From Dryas octopetala (taxonomy: Eukaryota; Streptophyta; Magnoliopsida; Rosales; Rosaceae), in assembly GCA_963921425.1 (NCBI GenBank), contig OY992834.1, positions 8,725,271 to 8,789,270 on the forward strand: DNA of 64,000 bases, in the 5' to 3' direction. The notes beneath the pieces were generated by a model. That model did not search any database, was not told where the DNA came from, and worked only from the letters and a program-made list of their open reading frames with translations. The position numbers were made by a program, and so were the translations under genes. Shown here piece after piece: positions 47,863-60,640 of this stretch. Each line of letters begins with the position of its first letter. Within the stretch, counting starts at the first letter, position 1.

Positions 47863-50183
47863 TTTTGCAGCACCAAGACCTGTCAACTCTGATCACAGAA
47901 CAAGATGACAAATAAGAATAAAAGTATAAATCAATTTAAGGGAAAAAGATAAATTCTCTAATCCCTAGTTTCCAAACCATAGTAGACAAGGAACAACAAG
48001 CACCAAATGCAAATTACATTCAGATTAATGAATTTTCTGAAACAATTAATGCAAACTAAAAGCAAGTTCAATTCTTTGTTTCTTGAACATCACTGAATCT
48101 TCTCTGAATTCATCTCACATTAAAATTTATCACAGAAACAAAGCAAGGCAAAATCATCTAAAGGAAACAACAAGAAAACAAGCACCAAATGCACATTGCA
48201 TTAAAATTGGTGAATTTTCTGAAACAAGCAATGCAAACTAGAAAAATTAAGCACTGCAATCCTGTATTTCTGGATATATTAATTAAACTATGTACTAATG
48301 CTTTGAGTTGTAGGAGCACACAGAGAAAGAAATGATTGAGCAAAATGTAAAAAATGCTCCTGAGAACCTAAATTAACTTTCAACTGAAAAGTTATTATAA
48401 CATGCATAGGATAGATTTCAAACCTGCCGTATAGCACACTCCTTGTATAATTGAATATGATTTAATGGCAAAATTGAAAACTATGTGGAAAAAATGTGTG
48501 GGGTATGTGAAGAAGATCGTGGGGTGTCTTTAAAAGCCCAAAGTAGAGAAAAAATAAAGAGAAAAAAGAAGAGGATTGTTACTGGGCTCCATAATAAAGT
48601 TAATTATTAGATGGGCCGAATTGTGGGTCTTCTTATATAATTTTCGTTTGGGCTTCAGAATCGACATAGGTGAAAATGCCATACGGTGTCGTTTTAGCAC
48701 GGGACAGACCTATATAACAATAGTAGTTGACAGTATCATTGTCCACAAACTCGTCTGGAATCTCCGCCTCTCTCTCCGAAACTTACCAGCATCAACTACT
48801 GCAACATTTTTCAGGTATTCCATTTCCCTCCTTAATTATCTGTTTGGATGCCAAGAAAATTATAAAAGTAACGCAAAATTTTTCCCTTGAGTTCTATATT
48901 AGGCATTAAATTAATTGTCATAAGTGAGATGGATATGACGGTGAAATGGTAAAAGGTTTGAGCTGGAATTTGTGTTTGGCAGAAGGAATGTAAAAACTGA
49001 ACATTTTAACCGTAAAAAAAAAATGCAAAACCACCAACTTCAACATTTGGTAGAAGGAGAACTTACAGTTAAAGTTTCTGGAGAAAATCAAACAGCCAAA
49101 CGGTGCCACAATCTGGATAACTCAGATATCGGGGCAAATCGGTCCGCAAACCCGAAAGGAGAAAAATGGATGCTTGTTGTGTTTGTCTTTTTAGTTCGCT
49201 TTTCTAAGATCACAGTGTCTCTGTTCTGAGAACAAACCATGTCAGGGATTCGCAATTTATATGCGGACGGGTAGAATGGGAAATGATGGAAAAATCTAGA
49301 GCTTTCTCTTCCAGATGTTTCCCGCGTCTCCTAACAGTCAAGTTTCTGGATTTTTCTTACGACGTGTATTGCGCCATTGTCCACCACGTGTCAGACTTTG
49401 TATTGCCGTGTAAGGGGTTATGCTCATCTGTCATCATTGAACTTGTTATTTTTGCAACTTTACAGGTGTCAGTTGTTAGATGATTCAAATCATGTTGGGT
49501 TGATGATATGGCAATGTTTGATTGGCTAGGGGTAGGTGCTGCACGAAGAGCGATGCAGGCGAGTTCTTCCCCATAAAATCTATATGCTACAATCTAGAGG
49601 GTACGTTAGTCTCTAGATCATTCTTTATAAACAGTTCAAACTTGAAACCTTTCTAGAAAAACAAACCAAAATCTAGTACAATAAGGTCAATATTCAAAGC
49701 TATCAAATGGATCCAGATGATGTGGTAGTGCATGTATTAGAGTTTCATTTGTTGTAAATAAATAAATTTAGAATGTACTCTAATATGAATTTATGACACA
49801 CTGTCACATATATTTGGGATACAAATTTGAATCCCAAATTTAGGATCCTTATAAACACTCAAATGCTAGAACTTTGGAAGCATTCTATGTGGACAGATGT
49901 AACTTGGAAGCATTACTTCTTATTCTAGAGACCTGCCAAAATCCACATACATTATAAAACATTCAATATTTACTTCGAACTACAAGTAAAAGCATAAATC
50001 TGTGTTTCATACTACCATAGTTCATCTAACCCATCAACTCAATTTCTAAATCTTTTATCTTACCACATAGGCTAAATGAGAACTTCCTCCTTATCACTTT
50101 TACCTTACTTAACAACAAGAGTGGAACCAGAAATCTTGCGAAAGTGGGGCAAGCTCTTATTATCGTAAAGTTTAATGACTATA

Positions 50184-50901
50184 GGCTTAGTTTAAGATTG
50201 CTGTGAAAAATAATTGTTATAAAGTAAAATAACTGTGAAGTAAAGTCAACTGTGAAATAAAACAGTTGAGTATTTGGTAAACAATATAAAGATGTTTGGT
50301 AAATTGTAATGTAAAACTGTTGTGGCTATTTATAATTACTAAAATGGACATGATGATGCTGAAAGTACTTTTACTTATTTATTTGGTAAAAATAAAATAT
50401 TTTTTTACATGTTTTTGAAATTTTTTGCTACAAATTTGTATTAGCAATAATTTTTCAAAGAACAACATTATTAAATAAGTATGCCTATTATTTTTTTGGA
50501 TATATTATAATTTTAATCGTACAAATAAAATATCATAATTAATGTTCATAATATTAAATGTAATTAACAATTGTCATATTTTTTTAATTTAAAACAAAAA
50601 ATAAAAATATAGATGTTTAAATAGTTATATTATATTGATTGAATAAAATAGGGATAACATGTGATTTTCAAAAATCAATGAGGGTATTATGAGTAAAATA
50701 ACATTTTCATTGTTGATGTGATTTACTATAGATTTCAAAAGCACCTACAAATATGCTTTCTATTTTTGTTATGGGGAATTGAGAATTGTAGGGCTAAACA
50801 CTTTTTCATGTTTTTACCAAACACCAAAACTGTTGTGGGTGATTGAAAATTGTCATCCATAGCAACTTTTGAGTTCTCCACAACAATCTCAAACGGGGCC
50901 T
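50184..50901. mobile_element. Non-autonomous inverted-repeat element, about 718 bp
   Basis: The left end GGCTTAGTTTAAGATTGCTG is mirrored at the right by the complement of GGCCCCGTTTGAGATTGTTG. TATA lies directly outside both ends, which could be a TA or TATA duplication. The body is AT-rich and non-coding. GGCC..GTTTG ends are frequent in hAT and PIF-related plant MITEs; the superfamily is left open. Confidence 0.65.
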
Positions 50902-51126
50902 ATATTTTGCCTCTAGGTACAATTATATTATAATCATCGTGAAAATGAAGATCTAAGTAAAATCTTATAATAGAATGGCTAGTATGAGAAACTAATTATG
51001 AAAGATTGTTTTATAAGAGCCCTTAAATAAATTCAATGGCACATATTTAACATCACCTATATCCATTTTTAAATTAGTAACCTTTAAGAAAAAAAAAAAT
51101 CACGCAAACCATATTTTTTTGTTTAT

Positions 51127-51330
51127 GTTGCAGCCCAAAAGTATATATATAGCCTATACCTAACTAAGAGTTAGCTTAACCTATTGAGTTTTAGCCCATT
51201 TTTTCCGTGAAATATTAATTTTAAGAAGTAAAGGACTAAAAAATTATTAGGCTAAGAATTAGTATATTGGGCTAACTAACTCCTAATTGGGTGAGTTATA
51301 TATGTACTTTTAGGCTACAAACATACATAA
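51127..51330. mobile_element. Small MITE, about 200 bp
   Basis: GCAGCCCAAAAGTATATATA at the left is mirrored by TATATATGTACTTTTAGGCTAC at its start and end on the right, and the inner arms TAACTAAGAGTTAG..TTGAGTTTTAGCCCA and GGGCTAACTAACTC continue the pairing. No clear target-site duplication was found. Confidence 0.6.
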
Positions 51331-51934
51331 TAAGATGTTTTTTTTTCCAAAAAAAGCTACCTGGGCTACAGCCCATGATAGCCCTAACCTAGTTGAGCAG
51401 GAGCCCATAGTAGCCCTAACCTAGTTCCGGCCCTGCTCAACAGACTCCTTAATTAATTTCTATCCACATATGTATAATCTTACTAAGCTATATATTATGT
51501 TGGCTTTCCTGGGAGAATACAATGGACCTGTTGGAGAAGAAGCAGCTTGGTCTAAAGAAATCTGCTTATAACATATATATGCATGGTGACTTAGTGAGTG
51601 ACAGAGGGAGAGAAAAGGTATGTGACTGTGTTACTTAGATCCCACCATTCAACTGCAGTGAACATCCCACCATTCTGTTCATTAAATCTGTTTCCTAGCA
51701 TCTTAGGATACTCTTAGTATATATATTCTGCTTCCTAGCATGTCCTGCATGGCAAGGTAGACTTGATATGGTCCCAAATCTCTAGTATGGAACCAAGAAA
51801 AGTCATGCCAAGAAGTACGAGGAATTAATGGTGGAGAGTAAATGAAGAAGATATATATATATATAAAGAGTTTTGTCCACAAAATTCACTAAGAAACAAG
51901 TTTCAAAATATCTTTCAAAACTCCTATGCAAGTC

Positions 51935-51942
51935 TATAAATA
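51935..51942 (+). promoter_or_regulatory. TATA box of the chitinase gene
   Basis: TATAAATA lies 45 nt upstream of the ATG at 51,987, a normal spacing for a gene with a short leader. Confidence 0.65.
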
Positions 51943-51986
51943 GACTAACCCCAAGTGTTTATGAATCTCATTACTACAAATGAACT

Positions 51987-53524
<1,538 letters not shown>

Positions 53525-53526
53525 GA

Positions 53527-53545
53527 TTGGCGCCGTCTGTGGGAA
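53527..53545 (+). other. Primer-binding site
   Basis: TTGGCGCCGTCTGTGGGAA follows the LTR by two bases. The TGGCGCCGTCTGTGGG form is common at this place in plant Ty3/Gypsy elements. I do not assign the tRNA. Confidence 0.75.
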
Positions 53546-53558
53546 TTGACTTCAGCCG

Positions 53559-56500
53559 TTGTGTTCATCACCGCAAGCGCTAAGCTCTTCCTTCACGCGA
53601 GTCATCATGACTACCATCTTTCGGGACACCAGCTCTTCCTCAGGAGCATCTCAGAATGATGAACAACATCAGCCTGAGACGCCTGAGAAAACGAGGGGAG
53701 CACAACTCCCCAGGACATCAAAGTCCAAAGGTCCCTCGAAAATCCGAGCTGCTCATAAACTCCTTAAGGAGAGCCGGCGACATCTAGCCGCAGAGAATGC
53801 ACTCCTGAAGCAGAATAATGAGCTGCTTGCAAAACAGGCCGAGCTGGCCGGGGAACTTGCACGCCACCGTGCTCAGCTTGAGAATAGTGGGGGATCGGGC
53901 TTCCGATCGCGCCGGACCCGAACTGAGCAGGAGGTCCTTTCACCATCTCCTTCTCGGCAAAGCACTCCTGCCGAGCCGAACGACCAGACGGATCGGCAGG
54001 ATTCTGATTACGTCTTCCCGGGCTTCGAGGACATGCCCCCAGTCGAACAGGCCGAATGCCTAAACGCCCACCGTCTTCTTCAGCAAAAACAGGCGGCTTT
54101 CGGGAAGCGTGCCCCCAAGAATTCGAGCGGAGACCGTGCCGACCCGAATACAAACCGACGACCCCCGGCCCAATCAAGGTTGGGGGCCAACAGTCCAGCC
54201 GGTTCGGCCAAAACCAGGGTCTCGATTGGGGATAGGCTCGGCCCCATCATCAGCCAGGATCCTTCCCCATCAGGAGCTCACTCAGGGAGACGATCGGTGA
54301 GCGACCGACTGGGATCGACTATGATCATGTCGGATCGACGACCGGTGAGCGAGAGGATCACTCGCCAGCCGGTGAGTGAGAGACTCGGTAACCAGGCCGA
54401 ATGCTCGGGGGAAAATGCCGCCGAGCCGACCCCGCCCGACGTGGAAAATCTTGTCCGGACTCTGGTCCAGGACCAAATCCGGAGCGTCCACGATCGGCTC
54501 GGCCACGTCGAGGTCTCCAGGGGGTACACCGGTAGGGCCGACCACGGAGAGGAACTCCCCCTCCCGTACACCAGCAGAATCCTGGATGCTGAGGTCTCCC
54601 GCGACACCAAACCCCCCAAGATGGATCAGTACGATGGGACCAAGGATCCCTACGACCATCTTGACAGCTTCAGATACGCCATGGAGGCCCGCCAGGTATC
54701 TGAAGCCACGAAGTGCAGAATCTTCCCTTCGACCTTGAAGGGCTCGGCTCGGGGATGGTTCCGAACTCTCCAACCGAACTCCATCGACTCCTTCTCCGAC
54801 CTCCGAAGGGCCTTCCTGGCGAGATATCGGGTTGTATCCGAACGACTCTACAACTTGAACGATATGTCGCTCGTTAAGCAGCAGGAAGGGGAGAGCCTCA
54901 AGGCCTATCTGATCCGCTTCAACATCGAGTATACGAAGTGCGACGATTGCGACGATAGGTCAGCAAAGAATGCCCTCATGCAAGGTCTGCATGCCGGGGG
55001 ACTCCGCTCCCACCTAATGAGGAATCCTCCCTCCACTTACGATGAGCTTTCTGCCGAAGCCACTAAGTGGGCGCGGGCTGAGGAGTGGGATGCTCAGGTG
55101 GAGGCCCTGAATCCCAGGCCGACCTCGGCCAAGAGGAAGGAGGGAGAGGTTTCAAGTCCCAAACCCCAGGTCCAATCCAAGAAGACCAGGACCGAGGAGC
55201 CACGCCAACTTTTGGGCAAGGGACCCAAATTTGTCCAGTACACGGAGTACACTCCCCTCAACGCCGGTCTGGAGGCAATCTACTCCAAGATCACGGACCA
55301 ACTCCCAGCTGCCAGGGAGATCAAGGGACCACCCCCGGACAAAATCAGGGAGGGCGTCTTCTGCAAATACCACTCCAATCACGGCCATGTCACGGGTGAT
55401 TGCTACGCTCTCCGCGACGGGATTGAGACTCTTGCCCGGGCGGGTAAGATCAATCAATTCCTGGCCGGAGGGCCTAGGGTACCCAAGGCCGCGCCGAAGA
55501 AGCCCACCAACACCATCGAGGTCCAGGATGCTGCCATCGGATCAATCGGCGGGGGACCAACCTTCGTGGGGAGCTCGAACCGATCCCAGAAGGAGTATGT
55601 CAGACAGGCGGCTCAAGCTCACGAGTCCCTGTCGATCCAGGCAGGTCAGCCCAGCACTTCCAAAAGACAGCGGAAGGACTGGGCGCCGGTCACCTTTGAG
55701 CTGAACGAGGCAAACGAGATCATCTTCCCCCACTATGATCCGGTCGTCATAGTGGCTGAGGTGGCCGGGACAACCATCGCGCGCTCCTTCGTCGATGGAG
55801 GGAGCTCAGTCAACATCCTCTACCACTCTGCGTTCGCGCAGATGGGCATCGGCGATGATAAGTTGGAGACCGATACACCTGCCTTGGTCGGATTCGGGGG
55901 AGAAGTGGTTCAGCCCCTCGGACACATCTACCTTCCCCTTTCGCTCGGGAAGGGACCGATTAAGAAGACTTGCATGACGTACTTCATTGTCGTCAAGCGG
56001 CCGTCAGCCTACAACATCATTCTGGGCAGACCGGCTCTGGTCGACCTTGACTGCATCGTCCATTACGCCAACCTCCTCATCAAATGTCCGGTGAGCGACG
56101 ACTGCATCGTCATTCAGGGAGACCAGTGCTCGGCTCGGTCTTGCTACGCCGCTTCGATCAAGCAGAAGGGTCAGCTGCCGAACTCACAGGAACTCGACTC
56201 CATCGCTGATTCGGGCAGGTGGCCGAGGGCGGAGACATTCGACTTCACTTCCGAGCCGAACCCAGAATCTCGGCCCCTTCCCGCCGAGGCCTGGGAGGAA
56301 GTGCTGATCTCGGCCGAGACACCGGATCGGCTCGTCCGAGTGGGGACTCAGATCAGCCCCGAGCAACGTTCTGCCATCATTGACTTCCTCCGTGCCAATG
56401 CGGAAGTGTTCGCCTGGTCTTACGATGACATGCCAGGCATATCGTCTGACGTGATCACCCACAGGCTGAACACCGACCCGGGATGCAAACCGGTCCGTCA

Positions 56501-59500
56501 GAAGAGGAGGTCATACGATCCGGTCCGATACGCCGCCATGGCTGAAGAGGTAACCAAGTTGCAAAACAACGGGTTCATCCGGGAGGTCAATTATCCCGAC
56601 TGGCTTGCCAACGTGGTCATGGTGAAGAAGAACAACGGGAAGTGGAGGATGTGCGTGGACTTCACCGATCTGAACAGGGCTTGTCCCAAGGATAGTTTTC
56701 CCTTGCCCAGAATAGATCAGCTCGTCGATGCAACAGCAGGACATCAGCTCCTCAGCTTCATGGACGCCTACTCTGGATACAACCAGATCCTGATGCACAA
56801 GTCCGACCAGGAAGGCACATCTTTCATAACGGATCGCGGCATGTACTGTTACAAGGTCATGCCCTTCGGCCTCAAAAACGCCGGAGCCACCTACCAAAGG
56901 CTGGTCAACCACATGTTCAGATCTTCCATCGGCAAATCAGTAGAGGTTTACGTGGATGACATGCTGGTCAAAAGCATCAGGGCGGACGATCACGTCAGGG
57001 ACCTCTCAGACATGTTCGGAGTCCTAAAAGAGTATCAGATGCGGCTGAACCCAGCCAAATGTGTCTTTGGGGTTCGGTCGGGCAAGTTCCTTGGCTACCT
57101 GGTCAGCCAACGGGGGATCGAAGCCAACCCGGAGAAGATCCAGGCTTTGATCAACATGAAGTCCCCAAGGACACGTAAGGAAATCCAGAGTCTGACTGGA
57201 AGAGTTGCCGCCCTGAACCGGTTCATCTCAAAGTCCACTGACCGGTGCCTCCCTTTCTTCAAAGCCTTAAGGGGAGCAGGGAAGAGTATAGAATGGACCC
57301 CCCAATGCGAGCAGGCCTTTCAAGATCTGAAAAGGCACATGGGGGAACCTCCCATCTTATCCAAACCGGAGGAAGGTGAAGAACTTTTCCTCTACCTTTC
57401 TGTTTCAGACTCGGCTCTCAGCTCGGTTCTGGTGAGAGAGGTCGGCGGTGTACAACACCCCGTCTTCTATACAAGCCGAGCCATCGCCGATGCCGAGACC
57501 AGGTATCCAAAATTCGAGAAGATGGCTCTCGCCCTGGTTAGCTCGGCTCGGAAACTGAGACCCTACTTCCAGGCTCATTCAATCGTTGTCTTGACGGATC
57601 AGCCGCTCAGACAAATCCTAGCAAAACCCGAGACTTCGGGTCGGCTCATCAAGTGGTCGATCGAGCTCGGAGAGTTTGACATCATCTACCGTCCCAGGGC
57701 GGCCATCAAAGGTCAGGCCATGTCGGATTTCATCTGTGAGTCGACCACCTCGACGGAGGATCCACCGCGCACCGACGCTATGCCAACGGCGTCCGATCCG
57801 AACACAATCGGCGAACACGGCCAGGCTGATCTCCTCACCTGGACCCTCTATGTGGACGGATCTTCCAACGCCATGGGGAGCGGAGCCGGGCTTGTTCTGA
57901 TCTCCCCAGAACAAGTTGTGATGGAGTATGCTCTTCGCTTCAGATTTCAAGCATCCAACAATGAAGCAGAGTATGAGGCTCTCATCGCCGGGCTCAGATT
58001 GGCAAAGGAGCTCGGCGCGACCAAACTGAACATCTTCAGCGACTCCCAACTCATCGTCAATCAGATATTGGGAGAGTATGAGACTCGAGAACCTAGCATG
58101 ACTGCCTATCTCGAGAAGACTCGTCTGCTGCTTGGGAACTTCCATGAGTACAAAATATCCCAAATCCCAAGGGCAGAGAACTGCAGAGCCGACGCCTTGG
58201 CACGCCTGGCTTCGGTCACAGACACCGGATCCGCTAGGCACGTTCCAGTTGAAATCCTGGACAGACCTAGCACCGCCGAAAACGAAGTCACCGTCATGCA
58301 GACCGAGGCCGAGCCGAACTGGATGACGCCGATCATCAACTACTTGGTCTCCGGGATCCTTCCCCCAGAGAGGGACAAGGCACGTCTCATCAAGACGAGG
58401 TCGGCTCGGTTCAGCATGATCAACGGTCAGCTCTACAAAAGGAGTTTCTCCCTGCCCTACTTGCGGTGCGTCACTCCCCAAGAAGGTCAGGATGTGCTGA
58501 GAGAAATCCACGAGGGGATATGCGGAAACCACTCTGGAGGAAGAGCCCTTGCCTACAAGACGATCAGACAGGGTTACTTCTGGCCAACGCTGAACAAAGA
58601 CGCAGATCATCTCTCTCGCGCTTGTGTCAGATGCCAGCAATTTGCCGCGGTCCCCCATCAACCTCCCCAGTTGCTGACCTCCATATCCAATCCTTGGCCG
58701 TTCGCGCAATGGGGACTCGATCTGATCGGTCCTATGCCGAAGGCGAAAGGGCAAGTCACTATGACCGTAGTAGCAGTCGACTACTTCACCAAGTGGGCCG
58801 AGGCCGAGCCCCTGGCCACCACCACAGCCGAACGAATGGAGACCTTCGTCTGGAAGAACATCATTTGCCGGTTCGGCATGCCGCACACCATCATTGCGGA
58901 CAATGGCAAACAGTTCGACTGCAAGAAGTTCAGGAGTTTTTGTTCACGTCTGAACATCAACTTGCGCTTCACCGCGCCTTACCATCCGCAGTCGAACGGA
59001 CAGGTTGAGGCCATCAACAAGATCATCAAGAAGACCCTCAAGACTAAGCTTGATAATGCTAAGGGGAATTGGCCTGAACTCTTGCCAGAGGTGCTTTGGT
59101 CTTATCGAACTTCCTATCGCAACTCGACGAAGGAAACACCCTATGCATTGGCGTTCGGAACTGACGCCGTCGTCCCGGTCGAAATGGGGACTCCTTCATT
59201 CCGGACCGGCACGTACAATCCCGAGACCAATGACACCGGTCTTCGGCTCGGCCTGGATATAATCGAGGAGAGGCGAACCGACGCCAATCTCTGCCGAGCC
59301 GCTTACCAACAGAGGGTGGCCAAATACTACAATCAAAGGGTCCGACCCAGGAGCTTCGGACTGGGCAGCCTCGTCATGAAAAAGAGTCCCCTTGCCATCA
59401 AGGAGAGTTCGTTCGATCCGAACTGGACCGGACTATACAGAATCACAGGCATAGTCAAGCCTGGCACTTACAACTTGGCCACTCTGGCTGGGAAGCCTCT

Positions 59501-59546
59501 CAAGCATAGCTGGAACGCTGAACACTTGAAGACTTATTACCAGTAA
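53559..59546 (+). CDS. Gag-pol polyprotein of the Tat-lineage element
   Basis: One uninterrupted frame of 1,995 codons; a start at Met17 (53,607, MTTIFRD) is equally possible. A coiled-coil and low-complexity N-terminus with repeated RxSVSDRLG/PVSERLG motifs (about 245-280) precedes the retrotransposon gag domain (about 355-510). A zinc-knuckle-like CKYHSNHGHVTGDC is at 602-615. The protease motif VDGGSS is at 745-750. Reverse transcriptase (about 1,000-1,180) has YVDDM at 1,131-1,135. A Gypsy RNase H (about 1,280-1,390) is followed by a second RNase H with YVDGSS (1,431-1,436), FSDSQ (1,493-1,497) and RADALARL. Integrase has the HHCC zinc site (H1651, H1658, C1689, C1692) and catalytic D1721, D1781, E1817. 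No stop or frameshift is present, so the enzymes look functional. Confidence 0.95.
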   Translation: MCSSPQALSSSFTRVIMTTIFRDTSSSSGASQNDEQHQPETPEKTRGAQLPRTSKSKGPSKIRAAHKLLKESRRHLAAENALLKQNNELLAKQAELAGELARHRAQLENSGGSGFRSRRTRTEQEVLSPSPSRQSTPAEPNDQTDRQDSDYVFPGFEDMPPVEQAECLNAHRLLQQKQAAFGKRAPKNSSGDRADPNTNRRPPAQSRLGANSPAGSAKTRVSIGDRLGPIISQDPSPSGAHSGRRSVSDRLGSTMIMSDRRPVSERITRQPVSERLGNQAECSGENAAEPTPPDVENLVRTLVQDQIRSVHDRLGHVEVSRGYTGRADHGEELPLPYTSRILDAEVSRDTKPPKMDQYDGTKDPYDHLDSFRYAMEARQVSEATKCRIFPSTLKGSARGWFRTLQPNSIDSFSDLRRAFLARYRVVSERLYNLNDMSLVKQQEGESLKAYLIRFNIEYTKCDDCDDRSAKNALMQGLHAGGLRSHLMRNPPSTYDELSAEATKWARAEEWDAQVEALNPRPTSAKRKEGEVSSPKPQVQSKKTRTEEPRQLLGKGPKFVQYTEYTPLNAGLEAIYSKITDQLPAAREIKGPPPDKIREGVFCKYHSNHGHVTGDCYALRDGIETLARAGKINQFLAGGPRVPKAAPKKPTNTIEVQDAAIGSIGGGPTFVGSSNRSQKEYVRQAAQAHESLSIQAGQPSTSKRQRKDWAPVTFELNEANEIIFPHYDPVVIVAEVAGTTIARSFVDGGSSVNILYHSAFAQMGIGDDKLETDTPALVGFGGEVVQPLGHIYLPLSLGKGPIKKTCMTYFIVVKRPSAYNIILGRPALVDLDCIVHYANLLIKCPVSDDCIVIQGDQCSARSCYAASIKQKGQLPNSQELDSIADSGRWPRAETFDFTSEPNPESRPLPAEAWEEVLISAETPDRLVRVGTQISPEQRSAIIDFLRANAEVFAWSYDDMPGISSDVITHRLNTDPGCKPVRQKRRSYDPVRYAAMAEEVTKLQNNGFIREVNYPDWLANVVMVKKNNGKWRMCVDFTDLNRACPKDSFPLPRIDQLVDATAGHQLLSFMDAYSGYNQILMHKSDQEGTSFITDRGMYCYKVMPFGLKNAGATYQRLVNHMFRSSIGKSVEVYVDDMLVKSIRADDHVRDLSDMFGVLKEYQMRLNPAKCVFGVRSGKFLGYLVSQRGIEANPEKIQALINMKSPRTRKEIQSLTGRVAALNRFISKSTDRCLPFFKALRGAGKSIEWTPQCEQAFQDLKRHMGEPPILSKPEEGEELFLYLSVSDSALSSVLVREVGGVQHPVFYTSRAIADAETRYPKFEKMALALVSSARKLRPYFQAHSIVVLTDQPLRQILAKPETSGRLIKWSIELGEFDIIYRPRAAIKGQAMSDFICESTTSTEDPPRTDAMPTASDPNTIGEHGQADLLTWTLYVDGSSNAMGSGAGLVLISPEQVVMEYALRFRFQASNNEAEYEALIAGLRLAKELGATKLNIFSDSQLIVNQILGEYETREPSMTAYLEKTRLLLGNFHEYKISQIPRAENCRADALARLASVTDTGSARHVPVEILDRPSTAENEVTVMQTEAEPNWMTPIINYLVSGILPPERDKARLIKTRSARFSMINGQLYKRSFSLPYLRCVTPQEGQDVLREIHEGICGNHSGGRALAYKTIRQGYFWPTLNKDADHLSRACVRCQQFAAVPHQPPQLLTSISNPWPFAQWGLDLIGPMPKAKGQVTMTVVAVDYFTKWAEAEPLATTTAERMETFVWKNIICRFGMPHTIIADNGKQFDCKKFRSFCSRLNINLRFTAPYHPQSNGQVEAINKIIKKTLKTKLDNAKGNWPELLPEVLWSYRTSYRNSTKETPYALAFGTDAVVPVEMGTPSFRTGTYNPETNDTGLRLGLDIIEERRTDANLCRAAYQQRVAKYYNQRVRPRSFGLGSLVMKKSPLAIKESSFDPNWTGLYRITGIVKPGTYNLATLAGKPLKHSWNAEHLKTYYQ

Positions 59547-59721
59547 AATGTAGTTAGGATCGGGGACTGTCCGACCTAACACCCATTCCAATCAATGAAG
59601 AGATGAACACATTTTGACTCATTTCTTCTTATTTTTTCGAAACAAACACTGGGGACTCTACTCCTATACACTTTCAATAAAGAGGAAAGATCTAAGTGTT
59701 TCCTTCGAAAAAATAGTAAAC
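59547..59721. other. Spacer after pol
   Basis: AT-rich non-coding sequence between the pol stop codon and the tandem array, part of the element's 3' region. Confidence 0.5.
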
Positions 59722-60075
59722 CCATGTGCCGAGCCGAAGTGCCATTTTCGGCCCGACGCTCGGTACATTACAGACTCATCAGGTCTATAAACTCATGTGT
59801 CGAGCGGGCGCGCCATTTCCGGCCCGATGCTCGGCATATTACAGACTCATCAGGTCTATAAACTCATGTGTCGAGCGGGCGCGCCATTTCCGGCCCGATG
59901 CTCGGCATATTACAGACTCATCAGGTCTATAAACTCATGTGTCGAGCGGGCGCGCCATTTCCGGCCCGATGCTCGGCATATTACAGACTCATCAGGTCTA
60001 TAAACTCATGTGTCGAGCGGGCGCGCCATTTCCGGCCCGATGCTCGGCATATTACAGACTTATCAGGTCTATAAA
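59722..60075 (+). repeat. 71-bp tandem repeat array (about 5 copies)
   Basis: The unit contains CATGTGTCGAGCGGGCGCGCC, TTTCCGGCCCGATGCTCGGC and ATATTACAGACTCATCAGGT. Copies start at 59,722, 59,793, 59,864, 59,935 and 60,006. The three middle copies are identical as far as I can see; the first and last are diverged. 71 is not a multiple of three and every copy opens the same 68-codon frame, which is why false overlapping frames occur here. Confidence 0.95.
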
Positions 60076-60640
60076 AATCCCTGTCCGAGCCGAAGTGACT
60101 TCCTACAGTCCTAACGTTCAACAGGATATTTCTAAAAGAAAAATATACACTCCAACCAAAACTTTCATCGTGCATGCCGAGCCGATCTGAAAGTAAGTTT
60201 GAATATTTTTCTCAAAAAACAAAATTCCTAAATATCTCAATGGGTATGCCGAGCCCATCTGGGATCACTAGGGTTTTTAAATTTTTACTTAATCTTGGTT
60301 ATGCTTATCAAGCTGATCCTAAGACAAGTTCTAATTTATCATTACCATTCATTCTCATTGCGATCGGCATGCCGGGCCGATCTCAAAATGACTCGGTTTT
60401 TATTATGTTTTTCACTTTTATCATTTTCTTATCCATGTGTTGTTAGTTATGTCTTTAGCTTAATTTCCGAGCTGAATTGACAGCAACTTGTATCATATAA
60501 AGAAAATACTGATAAAATAAGTAACATAAAACCAAGTACAAATTGTTCCAAAAACAATTAAACCCGAGCCACACTTCGGCTCGGGAACAAAAAAAAAAGA
60601 ACAACAACAAAACAACATGAAAGTTAAACAAAGTCAGCTA
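60076..60640. other. Non-coding part of the element
   Basis: Several degenerate copies of a motif like GCATGCCGAGCCGATCTGAA (near 60,170, 60,245 and 60,365) suggest an older, decayed repeat family of the element. No coding region is supported. Confidence 0.5.

Larger units (their letters stand above)
48430..51930. other. Intergenic DNA, no gene seen
   Basis: The left end is the presumed promoter of the BAG6-like gene. Two inverted-repeat elements are listed separately. Short frames here resemble nothing. Confidence 0.4.

Noticed and set aside
49640..49662. Possible heat-shock element (TTTCTAGAAAA) upstream of the BAG6-like gene
   Set aside because: It is a perfect TTCnnGAA dimer but lies more than 1 kb upstream in unremarkable DNA and has no third unit in phase; too weak to list.
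57618..58886. 422-codon antisense frame inside pol
   Set aside because: It is the shadow of the conserved RNase H and integrase frame; composition explains it and no domain is seen.
59722..60075. CRISPR-like array
   Set aside because: The unit is 71 bp head to tail with no variable spacers, in a plant retrotransposon.
59726..60190. Series of 68-83 codon frames
   Set aside because: All are the same false frame repeated by the 71-bp tandem units.
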